Source: Ruania alkalisoli
Lineage (GTDB): Bacteria > Actinomycetota > Actinomycetes > Actinomycetales > Beutenbergiaceae
DNA length: 64,000 nt
Assembly (NCBI RefSeq): GCF_014960965.1
Contig: NZ_CP063169.1
Coordinates: forward strand, 1,831,581-1,895,580
Direction: 5' to 3'
The notes beneath the pieces were generated by a model. It was not told the DNA's origin and made no database searches. It saw only the letters and a program-made list of their open reading frames with translations. Both the position numbers and the translations under genes were made by a program. Shown piece by piece: positions 9,711-19,765 of the stretch (its first letter is position 1; every line of letters starts with the position of its first letter).

Positions 9711-9905
9711 ATGCCGAAGAACAAGACGAACTCCGGTGCCAAGAAGCGCTTCCGGCTCACCGGATCCGGGAAGGTCATGCGCCAGCGGGCCCGCCACGTC
9801 CACAAGTTCCAGGAGCGTCCGAAGCGTCAGTCGCGGCGGCTCGTGAACGACGTCGTGGTCGCCCCGGCCGACGCGAAGAACATCAAGAAGCTGCTCGGCA
9901 AGTAA
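9711..9905 (+). CDS. rpmI: 50S ribosomal protein L35
   Basis: The 64-residue basic protein has the L35 pattern [22 protein letters not shown], then [14 protein letters not shown], and ends KNIKKLLGK. The start is preceded by an AGAGGGA ribosome binding site. It sits between infC and rplT in the conserved order and is assembled into the large subunit. Confidence 0.97.
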   Translation: MPKNKTNSGAKKRFRLTGSGKVMRQRARHVHKFQERPKRQSRRLVNDVVVAPADAKNIKKLLGK

Positions 9906-9933
9906 CGCCGACCCCCGACACAAGGAGTACGAC

Positions 9934-10323
9934 GTGGCACGCGTCAAGCGGGCGGTCAACGCCCAGAAGAAGCGCCGGACAACCCTGGAGCGCGCGAGCG
10001 GCTACCGCGGGCAGCGCTCCCGGCTCTACCGCAAGGCCAAGGAGCAGGTCACTCACTCGCTGACCTATTCCTACCGGGACCGCCGGGCCAAGAAGGGCGA
10101 CTTCCGTCGCCTGTGGATCCAGCGGATCAACGCTGCAGCGAGGGCTGAGGGCCTGACGTACAACCGCCTCATCCAGGGCCTCAAGGCCGCGGGTGTCGAG
10201 GTTGACCGTCGCGTGCTCGCCGACCTCGCCGTGAACGACTCCGTGGCGTTCAACGCCCTGGTCGCGCAGGCCAAGGCCGCGCTGCCGGAGGACGTCAACG
10301 CGCCGAAGACCCCGGCTGCCTGA
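9934..10323 (+). CDS. rplT: 50S ribosomal protein L20
   Basis: L20 binds 23S rRNA early in 50S assembly and in several bacteria represses its own operon. The 129-residue product begins [20 protein letters not shown] with a GTG start after an AAGGAG ribosome binding site. It has the family's [26 protein letters not shown] stretch. It is the last gene of the operon, followed by a strong hairpin. Confidence 0.97.
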   Translation: MARVKRAVNAQKKRRTTLERASGYRGQRSRLYRKAKEQVTHSLTYSYRDRRAKKGDFRRLWIQRINAAARAEGLTYNRLIQGLKAAGVEVDRRVLADLAVNDSVAFNALVAQAKAALPEDVNAPKTPAA

Positions 10324-10353
10324 AGCAGCTGATCAGCTCCGCTGATCACACTC

Positions 10354-10394
10354 ACGACGGCGCCCCTTCCGTTCTGCGGAAGGGGCGCCGTCGT
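10354..10394. terminator. long perfect hairpin between rplT and the lipoprotein gene
   Basis: An 18-base arm starting ACGACGGCGCCCC (10354-10371) pairs perfectly with its complement (10377-10394) across a 5-base loop. There is no T-run on either side. It lies between convergent genes and probably terminates both. Confidence 0.8.
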
Positions 10395-10418
10395 GCTGTG
10401 GTTCGGTGGACCCGATCG

Positions 10419-11078
10419 TCAGCCGGCGGTTCCTGCCCACGGATCGTCCGGGTCGACCTGACCGTGCATCACGGGCCGGATGACAGAGGCGACCGTCTCC
10501 CATTCCGCCTCGTCGATCTCCTCGCCTGGGCAGGAGAAGCGCAGGGCGAGCGTCTGGCTGGACTGCGAGCCGTCGTAGTGCTGGACGTTCGTCACCCGGG
10601 CCAGGCCGCGGACGGCCTGGTCATCTGTGGTCCAGTCGGAGCTGACGAACATCAGGGTGTGCGCCGGGTCGTTGCCCTCACCGGCACCGCTGGTGACCAT
10701 CTCCAGGTCGGTCGCTTCCGGGGTGCCGGCGCCGTCGGTGCTGGCCACCGCCTGGACCTGCTCGATGGAGGCGGCACGCAGGTCGGGTGTGACGCCGTCG
10801 GCGGTCACACCGCGTGCGGCGAGGGTGCACCCGTCGTCGGCGATCAGAACGTTGCTCCAGTCGCTGGACAGATCCTGCACTACGCCGTCGCGCTCGTACC
10901 CGGGAGGCGCGTCCAAGACATGGAGCGAGAGGGTCTGCGGGTCGGCCCCGGTAGTACTGGACTCGTCCGAGTTCGGCAGCGGTGCGTCGTGACCAGATCC
11001 GGTCCCCGTGCACGCGACGAGCGTGAGCAGCACGACGGGTGTGAGCAGCCGGCTACGACTCACTGATCGTCTATGCAT
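10419..11078 (-). CDS. predicted lipoprotein of unknown function
   Basis: The 219-residue product has a lipoprotein signal: basic MHRRSVSRSRL, a hydrophobic core, and the lipobox LVAC with C25 or near it, followed by a Ser/Thr/Asp-rich linker. The mature part (about residues 45-219) resembles no family that I recognise; it has several cysteines (DDGCTLAA, RFSCPGEE) that may form a disulfide. The ATG at 11078 is preceded by GGAG at good spacing. A much longer reading of the same frame runs antisense through katG and is not real. It is expected on the outer face of the cytoplasmic membrane. Confidence 0.75.
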   Translation of the reverse strand: MHRRSVSRSRLLTPVVLLTLVACTGTGSGHDAPLPNSDESSTTGADPQTLSLHVLDAPPGYERDGVVQDLSSDWSNVLIADDGCTLAARGVTADGVTPDLRAASIEQVQAVASTDGAGTPEATDLEMVTSGAGEGNDPAHTLMFVSSDWTTDDQAVRGLARVTNVQHYDGSQSSQTLALRFSCPGEEIDEAEWETVASVIRPVMHGQVDPDDPWAGTAG

Positions 11079-11326
11079 CTGAATGCTCCGCTCGCTTGGT
11101 GAAAGGGGCCAGGATCGCCCGCTGCCAGGGCGCCGACGGCACGATGGAACCTCATCATTTCTCCTGTGTTCGATGGTGCGCTGACACATATACATGTCCG
11201 GCACCGCACATCGAATGACAGGCGACCCACAATACGAGACTGCATGTCTACGTAGTGGACCGTGGTTAGCCTCCCGTCGGGACGCTGACGCACGCCGCGA
11301 GGTGGCGGGTGAATGCCTCCGGGCGG

Positions 11327-11479
11327 CTAGGGGCGCTGCCCTCGCGGCGGTTCGTGTCGCTGCGGTTCCGGGGTGCTCCGATTGCGCGCGAGCAGGATCA
11401 CCGTCACCACTGTCACGCTGACGAGGACGACAGCACCCAGGGCGAGCAGGGCGATCCATAGGACCGAGCTGGCGACCAT
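11327..11479 (-). CDS. 50-residue single-pass membrane protein
   Basis: A short frame with an ATG at 11479 and a GGAAGGAG ribosome binding site 7 bases upstream encodes 50 residues. The first 30 form one hydrophobic helix (VLWIALLALGAVVLVSVTVV), followed by a basic, proline-rich tail (ARNRSTPEPQRHEPPRGQRP). The strong ribosome binding site and clean membrane profile support a real gene. No homologue is recalled. It is divergent from katG and upstream of the lipoprotein gene on the same strand. Confidence 0.6.
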   Translation of the reverse strand: MVASSVLWIALLALGAVVLVSVTVVTVILLARNRSTPEPQRHEPPRGQRP

Positions 11480-11585
11480 TGAGGTGCTCCTTCCGTCGCT
11501 CGCGGACTACGGTGACATCGCCATAGCGCGCCGTCAACGAACGGCAGATGACGGCTGGGTGGCCAGTTTGCCCAGGGGGCGTTGA

Positions 11586-13883
<2,298 letters not shown>

Positions 13884-13911
13884 CCTTCGCGGGTCCTCAC
13901 GGCGCTCCACG

Positions 13912-13946
13912 ACGGCGTCCCATCCGCACGGCGGGTGGGGCGCCGT
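13912..13946 (+). terminator. probable katG terminator
   Basis: ACGGCGTCCCATCCG (13912-13926) pairs imperfectly with CGGGTGGGGCGCCGT (to 13946), 29 bases after the katG stop, followed by TTCTC. The left flank again reads CGACGGCG, as in the hairpins after rplT and the aminotransferase gene. Confidence 0.6.
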
Positions 13947-14031
13947 TCTCGTGTGGATCCGCGGGTGTGCCTTTCGCCGCCTGGAGGGCCCGAGGTCACG
14001 CACCGCGGGGGCCAGGCGACCCAGGTACGGC

Positions 14032-14060
14032 TTGACCAAGTCGAACAGACGTTCCATACT
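14032..14060 (+). promoter_or_regulatory. sigma-70-type promoter of the DUF222-HNH gene
   Basis: TTGACC (14032-14037) and CATACT (14055-14060) are separated by exactly 17 bases. Transcription should start near 14067, leaving a short leader with a GGAGGG ribosome binding site before the ATG at 14082. This is one of the few promoters here that is not leaderless. Confidence 0.7.
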
Positions 14061-14081
14061 GGTCTCCACGGAGGGAGCCTC

Positions 14082-15620
14082 ATGACGCAGACGATGGAGC
14101 CGCAGCGAACGGCCCTGTCGGCCCTGTCGCGCCTGGAGGCTCTCGTCAGTGAGGCGCGAGAACTTGCTCAGGCGGACCTGCTGGATGAGGTGGATTCGTT
14201 CGACCTGCCGCGGATGGTGAACCTGGTGGAGGAACTCGGCCGGGTGCAGGAGGCGCTGTCGGTGAACGCTGCGCGGACGATGGAGGCCGACGGCGGATGG
14301 GCGCTCAGTGGCGCGCGCACCTTCTCCTCGTGGTGGGCGATGCGGACGGGACGCCACCAGGTCAGCGCCCGCCAGGAGGTGAAGGTCGCACGGGACGTGC
14401 GTGATGACCTGCCCGCATCGGGCCGGGCGTTGGCGGCGGGAGAGATCAGTGGTGATCACCTGCAGGCGTTGTCACGTCACGCCACGCGGACGCAGCAGCT
14501 GCGCGACCAATTGCGGGATGCCGAGCTGGGAGAGGAGTTCTTGCTCACCCACGCCCGGAAGATGGATGCGACGGCGTTCGTGAAGGTCGTCAAGGCCTGG
14601 GCCGTGGCTGCTGATCCCGAGGCGGCGGACCGGGAATGGGTGGAGGACTCAGCGACCGAGCACATGTTTCTCTCGCGCACCATGGGTGGTTGGGCGTACC
14701 GAGGCTGGCTGGGAGACGTCAGCGGCGCGGTGCTTGATGAGATGCTCACTGCTCGGATGGGTGTACCGGCGGCCGGGGATGAGCGCAGGCCGTCGCAACG
14801 ACGAGCGGCCGCGCTGGTCGACGTAGCGCGGGAGATGCTGGACTCAGGGCAGCTGGCACCAGGGGCTCGGGTGCGTCCGCAGATCGCAGTGACCGTGCCG
14901 ATCGACACGCTGGAACGGCTGATCGAAGCAACCAATCCTGCACGGGCCGCTACGTCGCCCGTGCCGGGCCTGGACCCAGGACCCCGTGCCTCGGTCGGCG
15001 GTGCGGTGAGCAGCGGCTCGGGCATCAGCACGTGGCGCGGGTCGGACACCTCCCACGTGGGCTCAGTGGGGACAGGCAACGCAGACGCCGGCACCGATGG
15101 CGTCGGAGTACGAGTCGGAGCGGTCCACGGGGGAACGCGAGGGGACAGCGGCGACCCGTTGGAGGGTGTCGTGATCCGCACGATCCTCGATCCGGAGGTG
15201 ATGCGTGGTGCTGAGCCGGCTTCGCTGGCCGATCAGACTCCGATCCCGCCGGCGTTGCTGGCGAGGCTGGTCTGTGAGAGTGAGTTCCACCGGGTGATCT
15301 TCGGTCCGGAGTCGGAAGTGCTCGATGCGGGCCGGGCGAGGCGGCTGTTCTCGCGAGGTCAGACGCGGGCGGTGATCGCACGAGATCGGAAGTGTCAGTA
15401 TCCCGGGTGTCATGCACCGCCAGGGCGGGGAGAGATCCACCATTCGATCTGGTGGTACGAGCAGAACGGGCCGACCGACACCAAGCATGGTGTGTTGTTG
15501 TGCTGGCATCATCATGACTGGGTCCATCAGATGAGCATCACGATCGAGCGTCGTGAGGGTCGATGGCGCTTCTACCGGCCGAGCGGGGCCGAAGTCACAG
15601 TGCGCCCGATCGCTGCGTGA
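14082..15620 (+). CDS. DUF222 / HNH endonuclease-domain protein
   Basis: This 512-residue protein belongs to the actinobacterial DUF222-HNH group (REP13E12-like proteins). The N-terminal DUF222 part spans about residues 20-300. A low-complexity Gly/Ser/Asp linker (about 300-370) follows. The C-terminal HNH nuclease has CQYPGCHAPP, EIHHSIWW, NGPTDTKHGVLLCWHHHDWVH, so its zinc cysteines and HNH histidine and asparagine are present. These genes occur in many scattered copies in actinobacterial genomes. Their role is unknown; a mobile-element origin is suspected. No flanking repeats or partner recombinase were seen. Confidence 0.85.
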   Translation: MTQTMEPQRTALSALSRLEALVSEARELAQADLLDEVDSFDLPRMVNLVEELGRVQEALSVNAARTMEADGGWALSGARTFSSWWAMRTGRHQVSARQEVKVARDVRDDLPASGRALAAGEISGDHLQALSRHATRTQQLRDQLRDAELGEEFLLTHARKMDATAFVKVVKAWAVAADPEAADREWVEDSATEHMFLSRTMGGWAYRGWLGDVSGAVLDEMLTARMGVPAAGDERRPSQRRAAALVDVAREMLDSGQLAPGARVRPQIAVTVPIDTLERLIEATNPARAATSPVPGLDPGPRASVGGAVSSGSGISTWRGSDTSHVGSVGTGNADAGTDGVGVRVGAVHGGTRGDSGDPLEGVVIRTILDPEVMRGAEPASLADQTPIPPALLARLVCESEFHRVIFGPESEVLDAGRARRLFSRGQTRAVIARDRKCQYPGCHAPPGRGEIHHSIWWYEQNGPTDTKHGVLLCWHHHDWVHQMSITIERREGRWRFYRPSGAEVTVRPIAA

Positions 15621-15665
15621 CGTGGCTGGCGCTGTGCGGATTGGCCACGGCTTCCATCCCCACGG

Positions 15666-15671
15666 GATACT
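15666..15671 (+). promoter_or_regulatory. -10 box of the rRNA methyltransferase gene
   Basis: GATACT ends 7 bases before the GTG at 15679, giving a probable leaderless mRNA and supporting that GTG over upstream in-frame starts. Confidence 0.55.
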
Positions 15672-15678
15672 GGCGCGT

Positions 15679-16566
15679 GTGACCGCCGACGTGACCAACC
15701 CCAAGTCTGACCGGGTGCGTGCCGTACGGGCGCTGGCGCAGGCGTCCGTTCGCGCGCGGCGCGGACAGTTCCTGGTCGAGGGGCCGCAAGGGGTACGTGA
15801 GGCTGTGCGCTTCGCGCCCGAGCAGGTGCGTGACCTCTACTTGACCGTCGATGCTGCTCAGCGGTACCCGGAGATCACCGATGCCGCTGAGTCGGTGAGT
15901 TTGCACACTCATCTCGCCGCGCCCGAGGTGCTCGCCGCTATGAGCGACGACGCCCAAGGCGTCGTGGCCGTCCTCCGCCACCGCGCCGTCGGCACCGACG
16001 AGGTCATCGCAGCGCGCCCGCAGCTCGTGGCACTGCTGCACCACGTGCGCGACCCAGGCAACGCGGGCACCGTGATCCGGGCCGCCGACGCCGCCGGTGC
16101 CGACGCCTGCGTACTCACTCACGGCAGTGTCGATGTGCACAACCCGAAGGTCGTGCGATCCACCGTGGGATCACTCTTCCACCTGCCCACAGCCACGGGC
16201 GCCGACCTCGCAGAGACGATCGCTCTCGCTCGGGAGGCAGGTCTGCAGGTTCTCGCCGCTGACGGTTCCGGTGACCACGACCTGGACCAGCTCGCTGATG
16301 CTGCGGAGGTCACCGTGGCCGGCGGCGCTGCCCAGGCCGGCGATGCCACTGGTGCTGCCGACTCCACTGAAGGTCCCCATCTCGCCCGGCCGACACTGTG
16401 GATCTTCGGCAACGAGGCGCACGGTCTGGCAGGCCATGAGCGCGACCTGGCCGATGCCGTCGTCCGTATCCCGATCCACGGGCACGCCGAGTCCCTCAAC
16501 CTCGCCATGGCAGCCACCCTGTGCCTGTATGCCTCCGCTCGCGCTCAGCGGCACGCCCACCGTTGA
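15679..16566 (+). CDS. SpoU-family (SPOUT) RNA methyltransferase
   Basis: This 295-residue enzyme should 2'-O-methylate a ribose in rRNA or tRNA using S-adenosylmethionine. An N-terminal L30e-like substrate domain (RRGQFLVEGPQGVREAV, about residues 25-110) is followed by the knotted SPOUT domain: LHHVRDPGNAGTVIRAADAAG (motif 1), WIFGNEAHGL (motif 2) and IPIHGHAESLNLAMAATLCLY (motif 3). A low-complexity insertion of about 25 residues precedes motif 2. In many actinobacteria this gene sits just upstream of pheST; here pheST is 11 kb away. The exact target nucleotide cannot be inferred. Confidence 0.9.
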   Translation: MTADVTNPKSDRVRAVRALAQASVRARRGQFLVEGPQGVREAVRFAPEQVRDLYLTVDAAQRYPEITDAAESVSLHTHLAAPEVLAAMSDDAQGVVAVLRHRAVGTDEVIAARPQLVALLHHVRDPGNAGTVIRAADAAGADACVLTHGSVDVHNPKVVRSTVGSLFHLPTATGADLAETIALAREAGLQVLAADGSGDHDLDQLADAAEVTVAGGAAQAGDATGAADSTEGPHLARPTLWIFGNEAHGLAGHERDLADAVVRIPIHGHAESLNLAMAATLCLYASARAQRHAHR

Positions 16567-16587
16567 ATCCACCCCACAGGAACTCGT

Positions 16588-17256
16588 GTGTCCCTTCAGC
16601 TCGCCGCGGCCCCGAGCCGAGTGTCCAGCCTCACCGAACGGCTCCTGGAACGGGCGCTCGCCCGGGATACGCGAATCATCGTTGGGATCGTCGGCGCCCC
16701 CGGTTCCGGGAAGTCCACCCTCACCGATGCCCTCCAACGTGAGCTTGATGTGCATGGGATGAGCTCCGCCGTCGTTGGCATGGACGGCTTCCACCTCGCC
16801 CAGGCTGAGCTCGAACGCCTCGGACGGGCCGACCGCAAAGGCGCCATCGACACCTTTGACGCCCACGGCTACGTAGCGCTGCTGCGCCGGCTGCGGGACC
16901 AGGGGCCCGGTGATGGGGTGATCTACGCCCCGCGCTACGTACGGGGCTCGATCGAGGAGCCGATCGGCAGCGCCGTCCCCGTGGCGCCGGATGTGCGGGT
17001 GGTGCTCACCGAGGGCAACTACCTGCTCGCAGACACCGTGCCTTGGGACGAGGTGAGCCGGATCGTGGACGAGACATGGTTCCTGGCCGCCGATCCAGCG
17101 AGCCGGCGTGTACGGTTGCTCGCACGCCACCTGGCCAACGGCAAGACCATGGAGCGAGCGCTCGCCTTCACCGACGGTTCCGACGCCCGCAACGCCGAGC
17201 TCATCGAGTCCACCGCCGCGCGCGCGGACGTGCAGGTGGCCTGGCAGGAGGAATGA
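16588..17256 (+). CDS. P-loop nucleoside/sugar kinase-like protein
   Basis: This 222-residue protein resembles the uridine kinase / pantothenate kinase-like P-loop family. The Walker A motif is GIVGAPGSGKSTL (about residues 32-44). VVGMDGFHLAQAEL and APRYVRGSIEEP are typical of the group that also includes fructose kinases (FrcK). The end of the central sheet is VVLTEGNYLL. The substrate cannot be set from sequence. The GTG at 16588 follows a weak AGGA ribosome binding site, 21 bases after the methyltransferase stop, so the two may be co-transcribed. Confidence 0.8.
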   Translation: MSLQLAAAPSRVSSLTERLLERALARDTRIIVGIVGAPGSGKSTLTDALQRELDVHGMSSAVVGMDGFHLAQAELERLGRADRKGAIDTFDAHGYVALLRRLRDQGPGDGVIYAPRYVRGSIEEPIGSAVPVAPDVRVVLTEGNYLLADTVPWDEVSRIVDETWFLAADPASRRVRLLARHLANGKTMERALAFTDGSDARNAELIESTAARADVQVAWQEE

Positions 17257-17294
17257 TCTCGTAGCGGCGAGCGCGCTGCGGGGAAGACTTCTCG

Positions 17295-17399
17295 TCAGAT
17301 CCCCAGGATCAGCTTCGCGATCGAGAAGTACGGCACCTACCCGGTGTCGACGAAGGTGGAGATGAACGGGGCCGAGACGATCGCCGGGTCGATCCGGCT
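17295..17399 (-). pseudogene. mgtE: remnant of a magnesium transporter mgtE (last ~35 codons)
   Basis: Read on the minus strand, this stretch gives IDPAIVSAPFISTFVDTG, then an in-frame TAG, then VPYFSIAKLILGI and a TGA stop. This closely follows the conserved C-terminus of MgtE magnesium transporters (IDPA..SAPF.TT.VD.TGL.IYF.IAK..LGI), including the final membrane helix. A leucine codon position is now TAG and one residue is missing. Nothing upstream in the frame resembles the rest of MgtE. The transporter body has been deleted and only the tail persists, wedged between two unrelated genes. Confidence 0.72.
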
Positions 17400-17480
17400 A
17401 CCCACCCGGCCTGCGCTATCCCCACCCCGCGAGCCTGCGCCGCCGGCGCTGCAGCCCGTCGGGGCTAGGCCGTGGCTCGC

Positions 17481-17987
17481 TCATCGCTGCCCCTCCGAAC
17501 GATCCGGTTCACGGCCTTCACGGACGTCGTTCATCAACTGTGGGGTGCGGCGCTGACCCACACCAGACAGCCACTGCGACGCCGGGTAGGCCAACCGGAT
17601 GACGTAGTAGTTCAGGTGCTCGATCACCGCGAACAGCCACAGGCCGGCACCCAGCACCGCGGTGCCGATTGTCGATGCGTGCCAGACCAGCACCCCGAGA
17701 CTGACAGCCAGCACGATTGGATTGATCCACCGCAACGCGGAGTAGGCACCGGCCAGCGCCGGCGGCATCACCCTGACCCCCATCCAGTGGCGTGCGAGCA
17801 ACCAATAGAACCCTGCCTGCACCAGGATCAGCAGCAGCGGGGTCAACGCCGCACCGAGAGCGAGTTGCTCGTCCCCGGTGAACCGGTCCCGTAGGAGCAG
17901 GTAGGCGACGGCGAACGCCGCCGACGCGGCCAGCTCACCCGTGCCCAGGCGCAGGTAGGTGGCGCGGCGGTCGTCGAGGGAACGCAC
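17481..17987 (-). CDS. predicted polytopic membrane protein
   Basis: This 168-residue protein has about four hydrophobic segments (LAASAAFAVAYLLL, ALGAALTPLLLILVQAGFYWLL, INPIVLAVSLGVLVW, VLGAGLWLFAVIEHLNYYVI) and a charged C-terminal tail. No family was recognised. The GTG at 17987 lies 6 bases after a minus-strand TAGGCT, which supports this start and a leaderless mRNA. It is divergent from the secreted-protein gene at 18024. Confidence 0.75.
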   Translation of the reverse strand: MRSLDDRRATYLRLGTGELAASAAFAVAYLLLRDRFTGDEQLALGAALTPLLLILVQAGFYWLLARHWMGVRVMPPALAGAYSALRWINPIVLAVSLGVLVWHASTIGTAVLGAGLWLFAVIEHLNYYVIRLAYPASQWLSGVGQRRTPQLMNDVREGREPDRSEGQR

Positions 17988-17993
17988 CCGATC

Positions 17994-18016
17994 AGCCTAC
18001 GGCCGCCGGGTAGGCT
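17994..18016. promoter_or_regulatory. divergent leaderless promoters with matching TAGGCT boxes
   Basis: TAGGCT on the minus strand (17994-17999) lies 6 bases before the membrane-protein GTG. TAGGCT on the plus strand (18011-18016) lies 7 bases before the ATG at 18024. The two boxes are 11 bases apart, mirroring the S4/hisD arrangement. Confidence 0.6.
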
Positions 18017-18023
18017 CGGATGG

Positions 18024-19028
18024 ATGAAACGATCCCGGTCTCGTGCGCGATCCCGGGCGTGGGTCGCGACGGCGATCCTCACGGTCGGAGGCATGCTTGC
18101 CAGCGGGGCTCCGCCGGCGCACGCGAGCACCGGCGGCTTGGCGCACGCCCTTGCTGTGGACGCCGTCGTGGCAGACCTCGAGTGGGACGTCAGGGTCGAC
18201 GGGGCGGCTGGCGCCCTGTCCGGGCTCGTCGACATACTCACCGGTGAGGCCGCTGTCGACGGGGTCGAGGTGCGCGGGGTGGAGGCGCAGACCCCGACGA
18301 GCCCCGAGGGTACCGACGGTGAGGCGGTCGGACCCTACGCGATCGGCAGTGTCCTCACGTTCAGGCAGGTCAACTCCCACACGGCGCGAGTGGAGGATGC
18401 CGAGCTCAGCGCACGCTCCGCCGTCGAGGGCGGAAGCGTGGACGTACTCGGGACGCGGGTACTGGACATCGGCACAATCTCGGCCGCCGTGGCGCTCGCA
18501 CCTGAGGGCGAGGCGCATATCGATCGGCAGGTGAGCGGCCTGGAGGTGTTCGGGGAGCGGGTGGGAGCCGATCCGCAGGTCGACACGACGCGAGAACTGA
18601 CCAGCTCCGACGTCCTGGACGCACTCACCGCGCAGTTTCCCGGGCTGGCCGCTGCCGCGGACCTGGTGGGAGCCGCCGTGAGCGGCGGCGGAGCGATCGA
18701 GGTGGTGGCCACCGGTCGTGACGACCAGAGCGCCGACGGTGCGAGTGCGGTCGGCCTGCATCTGGCGGTGAGCACGAATGCGAGCCTGACCCTGTGCCTG
18801 CCGGACGGTTCCGGCGGCTGCACCGGGAGCGTGACCGTGACCGCCGCCGCCACCGTGCTGGACGCCACCTTCGCTCAGGTCCGGGTGGAACGCCCGGAGG
18901 CACTGCCCGGCGTCCCCGTCTGGCAGATCGTGGTCGGCGCCGCGGCCACACTCGTCCTGGTGGGCCTGGTCGTGTGGGCGATCAGGGAGAGCGTGCGGAT
19001 TCGGCGGCGGGAGGAGGAGGAACGATGA
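18024..19028 (+). CDS. secreted, C-terminally membrane-anchored protein of unknown function
   Basis: The 334-residue product has a signal peptide (KRSRSRARSRAW, hydrophobic core, cleavage near AHA-ST). A long extracellular Val/Ala/Gly-rich region with a likely disulfide (LCLPDGSGGC) follows. The C-terminal transmembrane helix (VWQIVVGAAATLVLVGLVVWAI) is followed by a basic-acidic tail. No named domain was recognised; the repeating beta-rich pattern suggests a surface protein. There is no LPXTG motif. Its stop overlaps thpR as ATGA, so the two are coupled despite unrelated locations. Confidence 0.7.
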   Translation: MKRSRSRARSRAWVATAILTVGGMLASGAPPAHASTGGLAHALAVDAVVADLEWDVRVDGAAGALSGLVDILTGEAAVDGVEVRGVEAQTPTSPEGTDGEAVGPYAIGSVLTFRQVNSHTARVEDAELSARSAVEGGSVDVLGTRVLDIGTISAAVALAPEGEAHIDRQVSGLEVFGERVGADPQVDTTRELTSSDVLDALTAQFPGLAAAADLVGAAVSGGGAIEVVATGRDDQSADGASAVGLHLAVSTNASLTLCLPDGSGGCTGSVTVTAAATVLDATFAQVRVERPEALPGVPVWQIVVGAAATLVLVGLVVWAIRESVRIRRREEEER

Positions 19029-19645
19029 GGCTCTTCGCGGCGCTGTGGCCACCTGAGCACGTCCTCGACCATCTCGAGGCGGCGCTCTCCGGTGTGATGG
19101 GGCCCGCACACTCGGGCCCGCCCGCCCTGCGACGCGTCCCGCGAGAGAACCTGCACATCACTCTTGCGTTCTACGGCGAGATTCCCGACGGCGCAGCCTC
19201 CGACGTCCGCGAGGCCCTCGCCGAGGAGGCCACCACGACGGCGCCCCTGCACCTGCGGCTGTCCGGTTCCGGTTCGTTCAGCGAGCGGTCGTTGTGGATC
19301 GGGCTGGCGGGGGAGGTGCCCGCACTGACCGAGCTCATGGGCGCATGTGCCCGGGCTCCCTACCTGACCGAGGAGGGAGGCTCCCGGCGCCCGCGGCCGC
19401 ACCTGACCGTCGCACGGTCTTCCAGGCGGGCTGCTCCTGGAGGACCTGCGGGGCGATCTCGGCGCCGAGGCGACCGGGAGGCCCTGGGGCCCTCGGCGAT
19501 GGCAACCGCTGCCCGGGCGCTCGCGGTGTACCGCGGACCGGACTGGGTGGCCGAGGAGATCGCGCTCGTCGCCTCGTACCTCGGAGGGGGTCCGGGAGGC
19601 GCACCCCGGTACGAGGTGCTCGACTCGCTCGAGCTGGGTCGGTAG
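19025..19645 (+). CDS. thpR: RNA 2',3'-cyclic phosphodiesterase (2H family)
   Basis: ThpR hydrolyses 2',3'-cyclic phosphates on RNA ends. The 206-residue product starts MRLFAALWPP and has both HxTx motifs, NLHITLAF (about residue 39) and RPHLTVAR (about residue 124), as required for the 2H fold. Between the second motif and AVYRGPDW lies an arginine-rich stretch (about residues 131-155) unlike the rest. There the +1 frame has normal G/C third positions and reads GGLLLEDLRGDLGAEATG, so a pair of compensating frameshifts is likely. The ATG is coupled to the upstream stop. Confidence 0.85.
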   Translation: MRLFAALWPPEHVLDHLEAALSGVMGPAHSGPPALRRVPRENLHITLAFYGEIPDGAASDVREALAEEATTTAPLHLRLSGSGSFSERSLWIGLAGEVPALTELMGACARAPYLTEEGGSRRPRPHLTVARSSRRAAPGGPAGRSRRRGDREALGPSAMATAARALAVYRGPDWVAEEIALVASYLGGGPGGAPRYEVLDSLELGR

Positions 19646-19712
19646 CGCGCGGCGATGGTGCCATTGCGGTAGTGGGTATGACGCGTGCGATCACACCGAG
19701 ATACTCATGATC

Positions 19713-19739
19713 TTGAGTACAAGCGATGATTTGTATTAT
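19713..19739 (+). promoter_or_regulatory. promoter and probable ArsR operator of the first ArsR cluster
   Basis: TTGAGT (19713-19718) and TATTAT (19734-19739) form a promoter with 15-base spacing. An inverted repeat TACAA-N8-TTGTA (19718-19735) fills the spacer and touches the -10. This is a likely site for autorepression by the ArsR protein at 19766. A GGAGG ribosome binding site follows at about 19757. Confidence 0.6.
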
Positions 19740-19765
19740 CGTGACGGTACACACAGGAGGTCGCG

